This document shows positions 8,001 to 18,600 of a stretch of 38,161 nt of DNA, in pieces. The stretch comes from Candidatus Wolbachia massiliensis. GTDB taxonomy: Bacteria > Pseudomonadota > Alphaproteobacteria > Rickettsiales > Anaplasmataceae. Below the pieces are notes generated by a model that was not told where the DNA came from, made no database searches, and was given only the letters and a program-made list of their open reading frames with translations. The stretch spans positions 1,253,179-1,291,339 of the forward strand of contig NZ_CP061738.1 of NCBI RefSeq assembly GCF_014771645.1. Reading direction: 5' to 3'. The translations under genes and the position numbers were made by a program. The number at the start of each line of letters is the position of its first letter. Position 1 is the first letter of the stretch.

Positions 8001-9965
8001 ATGAAAAAATTTATCTATACTAGAACTGCTCTAGCTTCTTTATTAGCTTTATGTTCTTTCAGCGGTTTTGCTGCTGACTTCTCTGATGAAAGTATAAAGG
8101 AAGTAAAAAAGCAAGAGAGTACAACCACTTCTGGAAAAATGGGAGTTATGAAAACATCGAATAAAAGACTGAAAGAAAAGATGGACAGGATATGTAATGC
8201 TGATCCAAGAAAAAAAGCTGAAGAGCTTAAGAAAAAAGAAGAGCTGAAGTTAGCAGCTGAGAAAAAGAAAGAGGAAACAAAGCTAGCAAATAAGAAAAAT
8301 GCAAAGCTTGTAAAAGATTCAAAAGCAAAGACTAAAAGCATTAAAAATTCTAATGTAGAAAGTTCAAAAGCTAAGAGCCTCAAAACTCAGGATGCTAAAG
8401 TTGAAACTAAGGATGTAAAAAAAGACGTAAAAGTTGTTAATAAAAATATAGATAAAAAAGGTAAGGCGAGTCCCGTTGTTTCAGTTGGTGGAGTTGACAT
8501 TATTGATACTAACCAAGGAAAAGGTGGTTTAAGAATAACTTTTGGTGGTGTTGTTGATGCTCAAGGTTATGGTAAAGCTGGGCCGAGCGGCGAAGAGTAT
8601 AAACGCTATGATGTTATGCCAGGCAGGTCTACAGGTTATTATGATGATGCTACGGGTAAGATCAAAGGAGCAAATCCAGTGTTCCCTGAAGGGATAGGAA
8701 ATATCGGTGATTATAGTGAAAACATGGGTATGATTTCAGATGCAATATTGCACTTAAGAGCTGAAAACAAAAATGAAGATCTAGGCCTTCTTTATGGTGC
8801 TGATGTGCAATTCCACGTTCCAGTTACCGAAGGTAAGGGGGCTTCACAAGGTATTTATGTTGCGAGGGGCAGAAGTGCGCATGTATTTTTAAATTCAAAA
8901 TATGGTGACCTGAAACTTGGTTATCAATTTGGTCCTGAAGCTTTGATGAGACTTGATGCAACAAGAATTGCAACCGTTGATGGGGCTGCGGATAGTGACT
9001 GGTTTAGAAAAGTGAACTTAGAAGGAAGCGCTGCAAGCTTTCCATTTTATGTAACACCGCGTCTTTATACTGAAAGTTTCTCGAGCGAAAGTGAAAAACT
9101 CTCTTTCCGCATGGCAGGAAAGTATCATAAGGATGTTATGACTACACTGCCGTTTAGGGCTGCTTACTACTCACTAAATTACATGGGCGCAAGATTTGGT
9201 ATCAGCTATTCACCTCGCTATGATAGTAACTTGTTTGTTATAAAGGATGGTGATGACATAAAACATGTTGGTACGGACTATGAACACATAGTAAGCGCTG
9301 GTGCATCATATGAATATGACTCTAGTAAAAATAACATAAAAATCAAAACTTCTGTAGTTGGTGAGCATGGTAAGGCAAAAGAGCCAAACAACAATAAGCA
9401 CCTCTATGAGGAATTTGTGGAATACAATGATTTGATGGGCGTTAACTTGGGTGTAAGTGCTGACTATAAGATTAACGAAGATCAAGGTGTGAAGCTTGCT
9501 GCATCCTTTGCATATTTGGGCAAATCTGGTCAACCGAAGGACATTCAGAAGTTGAAGGATGGCAAGTACGGACAAATTCCGGAGAAAAAGAATAGTGGTG
9601 AAAATAATCCAGAGTATGCAAGGATTACAGGACTGAAAGCTCAATTCGATGGAGATGATAAAAACACCATGTATTGGACTGCAGGTGCTGGTTACCAATA
9701 TGAAAGCTTCTACACGAGCTTGACATATTTTGGTAGCACAATGAATGATGGGGATAAACTTCACGATGTTGCACTTGGTATTCAATATGATCTCTCTCCT
9801 GCCTACAGTAAGAGCAAATTTGTTCCTTATGTAGCCCTTCATTACTTTACGACTGACGAGAAGCAAGCTGATGATTATAAGATTACAAAAAAGGGTAGTG
9901 CAACAGAAACAGCACCTTCTAACCAAGGAGCTCTCTTCCTTACTGGTGTAAAGTTTTCTTTCTAA
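8001..9965 (+). CDS. Porin-like outer-membrane protein with lysine-rich periplasmic extension (654 aa)
   Basis: A signal peptide (MKKFIYTRTALASLLALCSF..GFAA, cleavage near 25) is followed by a highly charged Lys/Glu-rich, probably helical or coiled-coil segment at about 53-155. A beta-rich domain runs from about 176 (GLRITFGGVVDAQGYG) to the end, with alternating aromatic strands and a terminal GVKFSF. A C-terminal Phe is typical of Omp85/BAM-inserted barrels, and the FGGVVDAQGYGK strand resembles the first strand of gram-negative porins. The likely role is a diffusion pore or major surface protein; substrate is unknown. The long charged segment is unusual for a porin and could span the periplasm. 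The ATG is well placed behind GGGGG. A strong hairpin lies just downstream. Confidence 0.85.
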   Translation: MKKFIYTRTALASLLALCSFSGFAADFSDESIKEVKKQESTTTSGKMGVMKTSNKRLKEKMDRICNADPRKKAEELKKKEELKLAAEKKKEETKLANKKNAKLVKDSKAKTKSIKNSNVESSKAKSLKTQDAKVETKDVKKDVKVVNKNIDKKGKASPVVSVGGVDIIDTNQGKGGLRITFGGVVDAQGYGKAGPSGEEYKRYDVMPGRSTGYYDDATGKIKGANPVFPEGIGNIGDYSENMGMISDAILHLRAENKNEDLGLLYGADVQFHVPVTEGKGASQGIYVARGRSAHVFLNSKYGDLKLGYQFGPEALMRLDATRIATVDGAADSDWFRKVNLEGSAASFPFYVTPRLYTESFSSESEKLSFRMAGKYHKDVMTTLPFRAAYYSLNYMGARFGISYSPRYDSNLFVIKDGDDIKHVGTDYEHIVSAGASYEYDSSKNNIKIKTSVVGEHGKAKEPNNNKHLYEEFVEYNDLMGVNLGVSADYKINEDQGVKLAASFAYLGKSGQPKDIQKLKDGKYGQIPEKKNSGENNPEYARITGLKAQFDGDDKNTMYWTAGAGYQYESFYTSLTYFGSTMNDGDKLHDVALGIQYDLSPAYSKSKFVPYVALHYFTTDEKQADDYKITKKGSATETAPSNQGALFLTGVKFSF

Positions 9966-9974
9966 TTAATTAAT

Positions 9975-10000
9975 ATACACCACAGTTGACTGTGGTGTAT
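9975..10000 (+). terminator. Perfect 11-bp stem-loop after the porin gene
   Basis: ATACACCACAG (9975-9985), loop TTGA, CTGTGGTGTAT (9990-10000). It starts 10 nt after the porin stop codon. The stem is perfect but is followed only by GCATGTTT, not a proper U-tract, so it may act as an mRNA-stabilising 3' hairpin as well as, or instead of, an intrinsic terminator. Confidence 0.6.
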
Positions 10001-10501
10001 GCATGTTTCCAGTTCAAAATTATTTATATTGGAAAAATTTTCAATATGTGGTATAATAATTTACAGAGGATGCTAAATTAGGTAACGTTGAAGAGTATAA
10101 GCCTTAACCTTTCACAAGTGCTTTTTTTCTGTCATCTTATAACCCATAGCTGTACGAACATTGCAATTTGAGCCTACCCGGAGGCCAGACACTGGGATCT
10201 AGGAATTTTATTAAATTGGTGAGTATAAAAGTAGCTGTTTTATGTTAAAATACAACATTTTATGGAAAGACTGGATGCCAGTACTTCCATGACACCGTTT
10301 GTTGACCTCATACGCGTCAAGTTAAGGCCCAATATAGAAGATACCTTAACTTTTTTACTGAATTTGGTCATGAAATCTGCAGATCAAAGACAAATCTCAC
10401 TATCATAATAATGGAGTGGGAGAGGTTTGTCAAGTAATCTTTTTGTTTTTGATGATGGCTGGGGTTGTTTTCGAATTGCAAGTTCGTGAGCTAAGCCATT
10501 G
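10001..10501. repeat. Repeat remnants between the porin gene and ubiA
   Basis: No coding region is visible. About 10160-10200 carries GAGCCTACCCGGAGGCCAGA, which recurs with one difference near 37466. About 10270-10320 carries GCCAGTACTTCCATGACACC and CGTTTGTTGAC, matching in inverted order GTCAACAAACGGTGTCATGCC near 37428. From about 10300 to 10485 is a minus-strand, 3'-truncated copy of the promoter repeat. Its upstream part (CCCCAGCCATCATCAAAAAC in minus orientation) is also found at 18900-18919. Confidence 0.6.
10405..10433 (-). promoter_or_regulatory. Repeat-borne sigma-70 promoter, copy B
   Basis: On the minus strand TTGACA (10428-10433), 17-nt spacer, TATTAT (10405-10410). It points toward the porin 3' end, away from ubiA, and the downstream part of the repeat is truncated. 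Confidence 0.5.
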
Positions 10502-11359
10502 TCAATTTATAATTCTATCTAAGAGAATGCCGAAAAAGAGCAGTAACCCTACATAGGCGTTATTTTTGAATATGAACATGCATTGACCAGGGTCATCAGG
10601 ATTGAAATTTTTGTATTGGTGACGGAATATAAGTCCTACGGCGAGCAGAGCGATATAAAAAATGTTACTTAATGACGATAAAATGCCAGCGTATAGCCAC
10701 ATCATAAGAGATATTAAGTCAAACCTTTTCAGCCAACATTTTGTTGTATCACCAAAGTATAATGCAGTTGATTTCATTCCAAGTTTTTTATCATCCTTTT
10801 TATCTTGATGAGCATATATGGTGTCATAACTAAGCGTCCAAAAGACGCATCCTGCATAAAAAAGCATAGGCTCTATACTGATCTGGTTCTTTACTGCTGC
10901 CCAGCCCATAAGCGACCCCATATTAAAAGTGAACCCTAAAAACAGTTGTGGCCACCAAACATAACGCTTTGACAAAGGGTAGATAGTTATCATACACATT
11001 GTGATTATTCCAAGTATAAGTGTAGTTTTATTAATTAGTAATAAAATTACTAAGGCAATAGACAGTAATAGAGAAAGCAAAATTAAAGCTTGCTTTACGT
11101 TTAATACACCACTTGCAAGCGGCCTATATTTTGTTCGTTCAACATACGCGTCTATCTCTCTATCAAAAATATCGTTGATTATACAACCTGCAGGTCTCAT
11201 TAAAAATGCACCTATAGTGAACAAAATAAGAAAAAAAAAAGTCTGCCACGATAAAGAAGTTGAGGCTAGAATAATACCGCTTAGGCTAGGAAATAATACA
11301 AGCCACAGACCTGTTAAACTATGCAGCCTCATCAATGAAAAATACTGGTTAAAATGCAT
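10502..11359 (-). CDS. ubiA: 4-hydroxybenzoate polyprenyltransferase
   Basis: Membrane enzyme that attaches a polyprenyl chain to 4-hydroxybenzoate in ubiquinone synthesis. The first Asp-rich motif NDIFDREID is at 62-70, and the second, YDTIYAHQDKKDD, at 178-190; both bind Mg-diphosphate in UbiA-superfamily enzymes. Multiple hydrophobic helices run throughout, and 285 aa is the usual length. RTKYRPLASG after the first motif is typical of UbiA rather than COX10 or chlorophyll synthases. It begins 3 nt after the rbfA stop codon and is probably the last gene of the nusA-infB-rbfA transcript. Confidence 0.93.
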   Translation of the reverse strand: MHFNQYFSLMRLHSLTGLWLVLFPSLSGIILASTSLSWQTFFFLILFTIGAFLMRPAGCIINDIFDREIDAYVERTKYRPLASGVLNVKQALILLSLLLSIALVILLLINKTTLILGIITMCMITIYPLSKRYVWWPQLFLGFTFNMGSLMGWAAVKNQISIEPMLFYAGCVFWTLSYDTIYAHQDKKDDKKLGMKSTALYFGDTTKCWLKRFDLISLMMWLYAGILSSLSNIFYIALLAVGLIFRHQYKNFNPDDPGQCMFIFKNNAYVGLLLFFGILLDRIIN

Positions 11360-11362
11360 TAA

Positions 11363-11707
11363 TTAAGTGTAATTATGTAGTATTTTGCTTACATTGACAA
11401 AATTGTCGAACGCCAAATCGGTTTTAAAAACTAACTTAGGTATAAATCGCAAATCAACATAGCTCGAAATAGATTTGCGTATTAACCACGCAGCTTGGTT
11501 AATTTCATTAACAGTAGTGTTAATATCACAGTCCTTTTCGCTTAGTGAAGATAATACAACATACACATCTGCTTTTTTCAAGTCTTGACTTAATTTTACA
11601 TCAGATACCACTACATTTTTATTGAACACCTTACCTTCCATTAAGACTCTGGATATTGCTCTATATAATACAGATGCTATTTTTAAATTTCTAATTTCCT
11701 TCTTCAT
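11363..11707 (-). CDS. rbfA: Ribosome-binding factor A
   Basis: Small KH-like protein of 114 aa that binds the 30S subunit and helps late 16S rRNA maturation. The VSDVKLSQDLKKADVYVVL block at about 33-51 matches the RbfA signature around the beta strands of the KH fold, and the C-terminal LRFIPKLVFKTDLAFD is also characteristic. The gene lies 9 nt behind infB, the classic nusA-infB-rbfA order, and 3 nt ahead of ubiA. Transcription and translation are likely coupled with infB. Confidence 0.93.
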   Translation of the reverse strand: MKKEIRNLKIASVLYRAISRVLMEGKVFNKNVVVSDVKLSQDLKKADVYVVLSSLSEKDCDINTTVNEINQAAWLIRKSISSYVDLRFIPKLVFKTDLAFDNFVNVSKILHNYT

Positions 11708-11716
11708 ACCCGACTG

Positions 11717-14035
11717 CTATAATACCCTTTCTTCTTGCACTAATTGGTAAGCTTCCAGAACATCTCCGACTTTAGCATCGACATTGCTGTCTAGAGATAT
11801 TCCACACTCAAAGTTTGCACTCACTTCCTTAACATCATCCTTAAATCTGCGTAAAGCTTTCAGTTTTCCTTCATGTATTAACTTACCATTGCGCACTATC
11901 TTAATTAAAGAATCTTTGTTGATAACCCCATCACTTACATAACATCCGATAATGTTGCCAGCTCTAGATATGCTGAATACCTGCCTCACAGATGCAGAAC
12001 CAGTACGCACTTCTCGTGTTATAGGCTTTAACATTTTAGTTAAGTACATTTTCACACTATCAATAAGCTCATATATTATATTATAAGTGTGTATTTCTAC
12101 GCCTTTTTGTTTTGCCAAGTCCCTTATTTTTGAATCTACTTTGACATTGAATGCTAAAATCACTGCGTTCGATGCTTCTGCAAGCAGCACATCTGAATCT
12201 GTTATCCCTCCTACTGCTTTATGTAGGATATTTAATTTCACTTGGTCCTTACCGAGTTTGTCAATTGAATTTGATATTGCCTCAACAGAACCAGTGACAT
12301 CGCACTTTAAAATTACAGGCAGTTCTTCTATTTTACTGTCATTGCAGCTAAATATGTCTAAATCACTGCTGCTTAAATTTTCCTCCTTTTTCTTGATCAG
12401 CTCTAGTCTGTATTCAATGATCTCACGTGCCTGCTTTTCGGAATTTACAACAACAAATTGATCTCCAGCATGTGGTACACCATTTAAACCAGTGATTTCA
12501 ATTGGAGTGGAAGGTAGTGCTGCCTTTTCCCGTTGACCAAGGTAATTAACCACACTGCGTACTTTACCATATGTTGTACCAACTACCAACATATCACCAA
12601 CCTTGAGTGTTCCTTCCTCAACTATCAATGTAGCTGATATTCCTTTAGCTTTATCTATTTTAGATTCTATTACCCATCCAAGTGCTCGACAATTTTCTAT
12701 TGTTTCCAACTCCATTAATTCAGCAATTAACAAAATTGTCTCTTCTAGCTTATCCAAATTAATTTTCTTTTTTGCTGATACTGGCACAACCATAACGTCG
12801 CCACCAAGTTCTTCGGGAATAAGATCATATTGAGGTAAACTGTTAATTACCCTCTCTACATCGCCAGATTGTGATCTATCAATTTTATTAATAGCAACTA
12901 TAATAGAAACATTCGCCGCTTTTGCATGATTGATTGCTTCAATTGTTTGTTTCATAACTCCATCATCAGCTGCAACTACTATTACAACTATATTAGTAAT
13001 GTTGGCACCACATGCACGCATCGCAGTAAATGCTTCATGTCCTGGTGTATCAATGAAAGTAATTTTCTGCTTATCTTTTGTGGTTATTTGATAAGCTCCT
13101 ATGTGCTGAGTTATCCCACCTGACTCCCTTTCTGCAACATTAGATTCGCGAAATGCATCGAGCAATGAGGTTTTCCCATGATCAACATGTCCCATAAAAG
13201 TAACGATTGGTGGTTTAGTTTTTTTAGGCAAGCTTTCTCTGTCTCTTATGAGAAACAAATCCCTTTCTTTGTTAGCATCGCTTATTCGTTTAGCCGTGTG
13301 GTTGAATTTTTCCACTATTTCACATGCTATATCTGATTCTACCAAATCGTCCACTCCATAGCTTTCACCAACTTCTTCTTTTAACACTTTTAACACATTT
13401 TTGCTGTCTTCTGCCATGCGAATAGATAGTTCTCTAACCGTGATTTCATCTGGTATAATAACTTCTCTTGATATATTTTTACCTTTAGTAAACTTTGACT
13501 TTCTATTTCTTATACTAAATCTTTGCTTAAACATAGAAGATTGCTCAGCCTTTTCATCCATTGACTGCGCAATTATTAGTTTAGAGTGCTTAGAATATAT
13601 ATCCTTATTAGTCTTTAAAGACTTTTTATTTTTATCTTCATTGTCAATATCATCTTCTGTTAACTTAACTAAGCTAACACCACTTAAAACTTTCTTCTCA
13701 GTTTCTTCAAATGGAGTATCCGAAGTGCTGTCTTCATCATCAACCCTTCCGTTATTATCTTCTTTTGTTACTGCTTCTTTTTCCTCCCTTAGATTTTTTT
13801 CTTTTAACAAAGCAGCATTCTGTACAGCGTTAATACGGAAAATTTGCTCTTTTTCTGTTAAAGAACCTAATTTACTCTCATCTTGTTCTTCCGTATCATG
13901 GGCTTTTTTTCTCCTCTTTTTTATTATTGTAGCTCCTGTACCTGAATTTGTTGAAGAATTCAAATCAAGACCCAATTTAAGCTTGCTAAAGCCTTGAAGC
14001 GTTAATTTTTTACTACTAATATCTTCATTATTCAT
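11717..14035 (-). CDS. infB: Translation initiation factor IF-2
   Basis: GTPase that places fMet-tRNA on the 30S subunit. A variable charged N-terminus (about 1-185) leads into an IF2_N-like domain (about 190-240). The G domain follows with [12 protein letters not shown] (near 281), DTPGHEAF (near 327) and NKIDRS motifs. Domain II, the IF-2 domain III and a C-terminal fMet-tRNA-binding beta barrel complete it. At 772 aa it is a shortened but complete bacterial IF-2. It lies 9 nt after nusA and 9 nt before rbfA. Confidence 0.97.
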   Translation of the reverse strand: MNNEDISSKKLTLQGFSKLKLGLDLNSSTNSGTGATIIKKRRKKAHDTEEQDESKLGSLTEKEQIFRINAVQNAALLKEKNLREEKEAVTKEDNNGRVDDEDSTSDTPFEETEKKVLSGVSLVKLTEDDIDNEDKNKKSLKTNKDIYSKHSKLIIAQSMDEKAEQSSMFKQRFSIRNRKSKFTKGKNISREVIIPDEITVRELSIRMAEDSKNVLKVLKEEVGESYGVDDLVESDIACEIVEKFNHTAKRISDANKERDLFLIRDRESLPKKTKPPIVTFMGHVDHGKTSLLDAFRESNVAERESGGITQHIGAYQITTKDKQKITFIDTPGHEAFTAMRACGANITNIVVIVVAADDGVMKQTIEAINHAKAANVSIIVAINKIDRSQSGDVERVINSLPQYDLIPEELGGDVMVVPVSAKKKINLDKLEETILLIAELMELETIENCRALGWVIESKIDKAKGISATLIVEEGTLKVGDMLVVGTTYGKVRSVVNYLGQREKAALPSTPIEITGLNGVPHAGDQFVVVNSEKQAREIIEYRLELIKKKEENLSSSDLDIFSCNDSKIEELPVILKCDVTGSVEAISNSIDKLGKDQVKLNILHKAVGGITDSDVLLAEASNAVILAFNVKVDSKIRDLAKQKGVEIHTYNIIYELIDSVKMYLTKMLKPITREVRTGSASVRQVFSISRAGNIIGCYVSDGVINKDSLIKIVRNGKLIHEGKLKALRRFKDDVKEVSANFECGISLDSNVDAKVGDVLEAYQLVQEERVL

Positions 14036-14044
14036 ATCATTTTG

Positions 14045-15607
14045 TCATATTACACCAAGCTTCTTACGTGCTTCCATGATAATTGAATCTGCTATGTCTT
14101 TTAAATTTTCTTTATCACTCGCTAGAGAAGAGAGTATACTACAAAGTTCATAACTTGACAAATCTGCTATATTTTCTAAAATCTTAATACCATGGTTACT
14201 AAGAGCAATTTTATCATCTATTGATAAAGGCAGATTGATCACGTCATCTTCCATACCTAAATTTCTTAACTCTTCTATTTTTCTGTCATTTTCTGCTTTC
14301 AGATACTTGTTTGCCCTGTTGTGCAGCTCATTTGCAATATCCTCATTAAAGCCTTCTATCGAAGCAAGTTCTTTTATTGAAGCACTTGATATATCTTCTA
14401 CGCTCGAAAAACCCTCTGTGACTAACAGCTGACCCATAATCTCTTCTAAATTTAAAGCTTCAGCAAATAAAGCTGAGCATTGACTAAGTTCCCTGCTTCG
14501 CCTTTCTGACTCTTGCTGAGTGCTTAATATCTCAATCTTCCATCCAACAAGTTCTGAAACTAATCTTACATTTTGCCCCTTCTTCCCTATAGCTAAACTT
14601 AGTTGATCTTCAGCAACTATTAATTCTACAGAATTTTCATTTTCATCGATAATAACCTTAGATACTTCTGCAGGAGTAATTGCTTTAATAACAAATTGGC
14701 CCAAGTCTGAAGAGTGATGTATAACATCAATTTTTTCACCATTTAATTCATGTATAATGGATTTTATTCTTTCTCCCTTCACTCCAACACAAGCACCCAC
14801 TGGATCGATGTTCTTATCAGGAGAAAAAACAGCGACTTTAGATCTTGAACCAGCATCTCTAGCTATACCTTTGATTATGACCAACCCATCAGCAATCTCT
14901 GGTATCTCTTGATTTAATAATGCCTCCAAAAAGCCTTCATTGGCCCTAGAAAGAATAATTTGACGTCCATCATCAGAACGTCTAACAGTTTGTATATAAG
15001 CTTTAACCTTATCACCTTCACGAAATGACTCACCACCGATTAAATTTCGCAGTGGAAGGTATGCCCTAGTGCTATTTATGTCTATAATCAGATCTGAATA
15101 TTCCACTTGTTTAACAATACCATACCTTATTTCTCCCACTTTATCCTTAAATTCCTCATATTGTTTTTTTAATTCCTCATGTTTGATTACTTGAGCGATC
15201 TTTTGTTGAGCAATTCTTGCTGAAACAAGATCAGTATTAAGAGAGAGCAATTCATTAACAGTATCTCCAACCTCTACATTTTCTCTTATTAACTTAGCTT
15301 GTGTAAGCGTAATTGATTCGTATCCAGTATTTTCTTCTTCATTTGGCTCATCATTAATAACTCTTAATTCTCTGTATGAAGTAATTTTGCCTGTGCTTCT
15401 ATCTATGTTAACCACAATTTTACTTTTACTGCCGTATTTTTGGTGAGCAACCGCTTCTATGGCACTTTCCAATGCCTTCATTATAATTTCAAAATCTAGA
15501 CCTTTTTGGAGTGAAAGCTCCCCGGCTGTTTTTATTATATCAAGACTTCCGACTAAGTTATTTTTGTCACTTTTCTGTCTAACACTACCTTTGCGATTAG
15601 CAATCAT
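14045..15607 (-). CDS. nusA: Transcription termination/antitermination factor NusA
   Basis: RNA-polymerase-binding factor for pausing, termination and rRNA antitermination. An N-terminal RNAP-binding domain (GELSLQKGLDFEIIMKALE) precedes an S1 domain (around YGIVKQVEYSDLIIDI), two KH domains (GACVGVKGERIKSIIHEL and LAIGKKGQNVRLVSEL) and helix-hairpin-helix C-terminal repeats. I place the start at ATG 15605-15607 (MIANRKGS), behind a TAGGAT ribosome-binding site. The longer frame to 15655 would need a TTG codon and adds 16 unlike residues. rimP, normally upstream in bacteria, is absent here; an RND transporter lies 87 nt upstream instead. Confidence 0.95.
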   Translation of the reverse strand: MIANRKGSVRQKSDKNNLVGSLDIIKTAGELSLQKGLDFEIIMKALESAIEAVAHQKYGSKSKIVVNIDRSTGKITSYRELRVINDEPNEEENTGYESITLTQAKLIRENVEVGDTVNELLSLNTDLVSARIAQQKIAQVIKHEELKKQYEEFKDKVGEIRYGIVKQVEYSDLIIDINSTRAYLPLRNLIGGESFREGDKVKAYIQTVRRSDDGRQIILSRANEGFLEALLNQEIPEIADGLVIIKGIARDAGSRSKVAVFSPDKNIDPVGACVGVKGERIKSIIHELNGEKIDVIHHSSDLGQFVIKAITPAEVSKVIIDENENSVELIVAEDQLSLAIGKKGQNVRLVSELVGWKIEILSTQQESERRSRELSQCSALFAEALNLEEIMGQLLVTEGFSSVEDISSASIKELASIEGFNEDIANELHNRANKYLKAENDRKIEELRNLGMEDDVINLPLSIDDKIALSNHGIKILENIADLSSYELCSILSSLASDKENLKDIADSIIMEARKKLGVI

Positions 15608-15694
15608 ACAAATAAATCCTACGTAATTAGTTACAATTATAGCTTTAACGGGCAAAGAACGCTATCCTCAATGTTAAATAATTACTAATTTAAG

Positions 15695-18600
15695 TCAAGT
15701 TTTTTCACGTTTTTGCATTACAAGCAACGCAGGAGTGAAAAATAAAGTTAAAACTGTTGCGGCTAATATTCCACCTGCTATGGTCGTTGAAATGTCAACC
15801 CACCACTGACTTGATGGGGCATCATGTGTGATTTGTAACGTAAAAAAGTTGATATTTAACCTGGTAATCATCGGTATTAGGCCAAGGACTGTAGTTGCAA
15901 CAGTAAGCAGTATTGGCCTGACACGAGAAATTGAAGCATTTATTGCACATCGCTTAATGTCGCTCTTATATACTTCAACTTGGTGATGAAAAGCATCAAG
16001 TAATAGTATATTATTATTCACTATAATCCCAGCAAGTGCAATTACTCCTACTCCACACATAACAACTACAAAAACTTTATTGATGAGAAAGAAAACAAAA
16101 AACACACATGTAGTGGATAAAAACACTGCTGTCATTACAATAAACGTGTGGTATATACTATTAAATTGTGATACTAATACCAATATCATTAATGTAATTG
16201 CAAATATAAAAGCCTTTAACAAAAAAGCTTCTGATTTTTGTTGACTTTCTCTATCACCTTTAAAGTCAATCTTTACTTCTTTGTCCCAATCCTGGGTAAT
16301 CGAGTCTTGAATGAACTTAACTCTTTCATCAACCAGATAGCCTGGCTCAACATCAGCGGAGATTGTCACTGTGCGTGATCCATTAATTCTACTTAGCTTG
16401 TTTATCTTTTTTTCGGGAACATATTTTACTATGTTGCTCATAGGATACGGACTGTTAGTTGTGTTAATAAAAAGATTCTCTATAGTCTTCATGTTGCGGT
16501 CCTTTTCAGGAAAACGAAGTATAATGTCGATTTCTTCGTCCAGGTTACTCGATCTATATTTTCCAATTGACACTCCGCTTGTAACCATTTTTATAAAATC
16601 GCCAATGGTTGCAACACTTACACCAGAACTTGCGGCTTTACTCTTATCAACACTCATGTTCCACTCTATTTCAGGTGTCGATCTGCTATCTTGAATATTT
16701 ATAAATCCTGATGAAGGCTGGTCCATAATTTTTAAAATTTGCTCTGCTGCTGAATTCAAACTAGATGCACTTCCACTGAGATTAATTTGTATTGGCTTGT
16801 CAGCTGATGGTCCTAAATTTTCTTCTTGAATATCAATTATTACTCCTTTCATGCCCTGCACACTGCTTCTTATATCATTTAATATGTCCTTAGCTTTGCA
16901 CCTAAAGCGCCAATCCACAAGCTCCAGCTGGATTTTTGCAATAACATCATCATCAAATGAACCTGACTTAGCGTAAAAAATGTTAACTTCTTTCTCCATA
17001 TTTAAAATACGATTTTCCACTTCTCTGAGTATCAAATCTCGTTCTTTGGCCGATAAGTTTTCTTTTGCTTTAACACTAATTAAAATGTTATCTGAATCTA
17101 CTTTTGGAAAAAACTTCACTCCAGGGCCAAAAGTGAAGTACAACACGCTAAAAGAGAACAAAGCAAGCGCAACAGTACATACAAATTTTTTAGGGTGATC
17201 CAAAACCTTCTCTAGCATGCGTACGTAGGCTTTTATTATCGGTCCAACGTTTTTTATTTCACCGCTTTCTATAGCATGCATTTTCTCAATTTCCTCTTTC
17301 GAAGTTACCGAAGGCTTGCCAAATATCATACCAAGCGTTGGTATGAAAACCAAAGCCATAATAAGCGAACCAGTTAAAGTTAGAATTATTGTAATTGGTA
17401 TATACTGCATGAATTTACCGACCGTATCGGGCCAGAATAACAGAGGAAAAAACACTGCCAGCTTAGTCAATGTTGACGATAGAACTGGATAGAACATGTC
17501 ATGTATTGAGGTGCGAAAGGCTTCTACTTTATCCATACCACAGATCATCTTCCTATCAGCGTATTCGCTGATTACAATTGCGTCATCAACCAGCATGCCA
17601 ACTGCCATGATTAAACTAAAAAGTACAACAATATTTAAGGTTATGCCCATGAGATAAAGGGCTATTATTCCCATAAGGAAGGAACCAGGTATTGAAAGTG
17701 CCACAAGAATAGCAGTCCTTGTTCCCATAGAGAGTATTATTATGATTAGTATCAACAACACAGCAAATATTATGCTATTTTCCAGGTCATCGAGCACATT
17801 ACGGACATTTTTTGACTGGTCGTTTAAGTACACCACTTTTAGATTTTTAGGCAATTGGTCTTTCGCCTTATCCATTAAGTATTTTACCTGATTTACTGTA
17901 TCTATTATGTTTTTTCCATTCCGTTTTGAAACTTCCAATACAATACTAGACAGTCCATTAATGCGAGCAAATCCTTTATAATCCTCGAATCTAGGGTACA
18001 CTTTTGCCACATCCTTTATTCTCAAAACTGCATCACCTTGAGATCTAATGGGGATGTTCATAATATCTTCTATATCTTTTAACAATCCTGATATTTTAAT
18101 TGAGTATCTGCCTGTATCGTTTTCAAGCGATCCAGCCCCAACTAGTCTATTATTACTTGATATAGCATGGAATATTTCACTTGATTGAATGTTGTATTTT
18201 GTTAGTACTGTGGGCTCAATTATCACCTCTATTGCTTCCTTACGCATACCTGCCACTTTAACTTTGAGGACATTTGGCAGAGATTCTATTTCCTTTTTTA
18301 ACTTCTGTGCTATCTCAGTTAAAGTTCTTTCTGGCAGATTGCCAATCAATCCAACATTTAGTATAGGAAATAAGCTTAAGTTTATTTCGCTGATTACTGG
18401 AGACTCTGCCTCAACAGGTAATTTTGATCTTATATTTGAAAGTTTTGAACGGACGTTATCGAGCACTTCCTTGTTACTATACCCCGCACCAAACTTAAGT
18501 ATCATATGAGCGCCATCGTTAGTTGCTAGGGCATTTAGCTCACTAACCCCTTCTATAGACCTAAGTTCATTTTCCATTGGAACAGCTAATAACTTTTCAC

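Noticed and set aside
9306-9926. 206-codon minus-strand ORF antisense to the porin gene
   Set aside because: Shadow frame of a strongly supported signal-peptide/barrel gene; no ribosome-binding site.
13401-13997. 198-codon plus-strand ORF antisense to infB
   Set aside because: Its Ser/Leu/Phe-rich translation is the mirror of the charged IF-2 N-terminal region; no start signal or family resemblance.
15608-15655. Longer NusA start
   Set aside because: Would need a TTG codon and adds 16 residues unlike the family, while ATG 15605-15607 has a TAGGAT site upstream.
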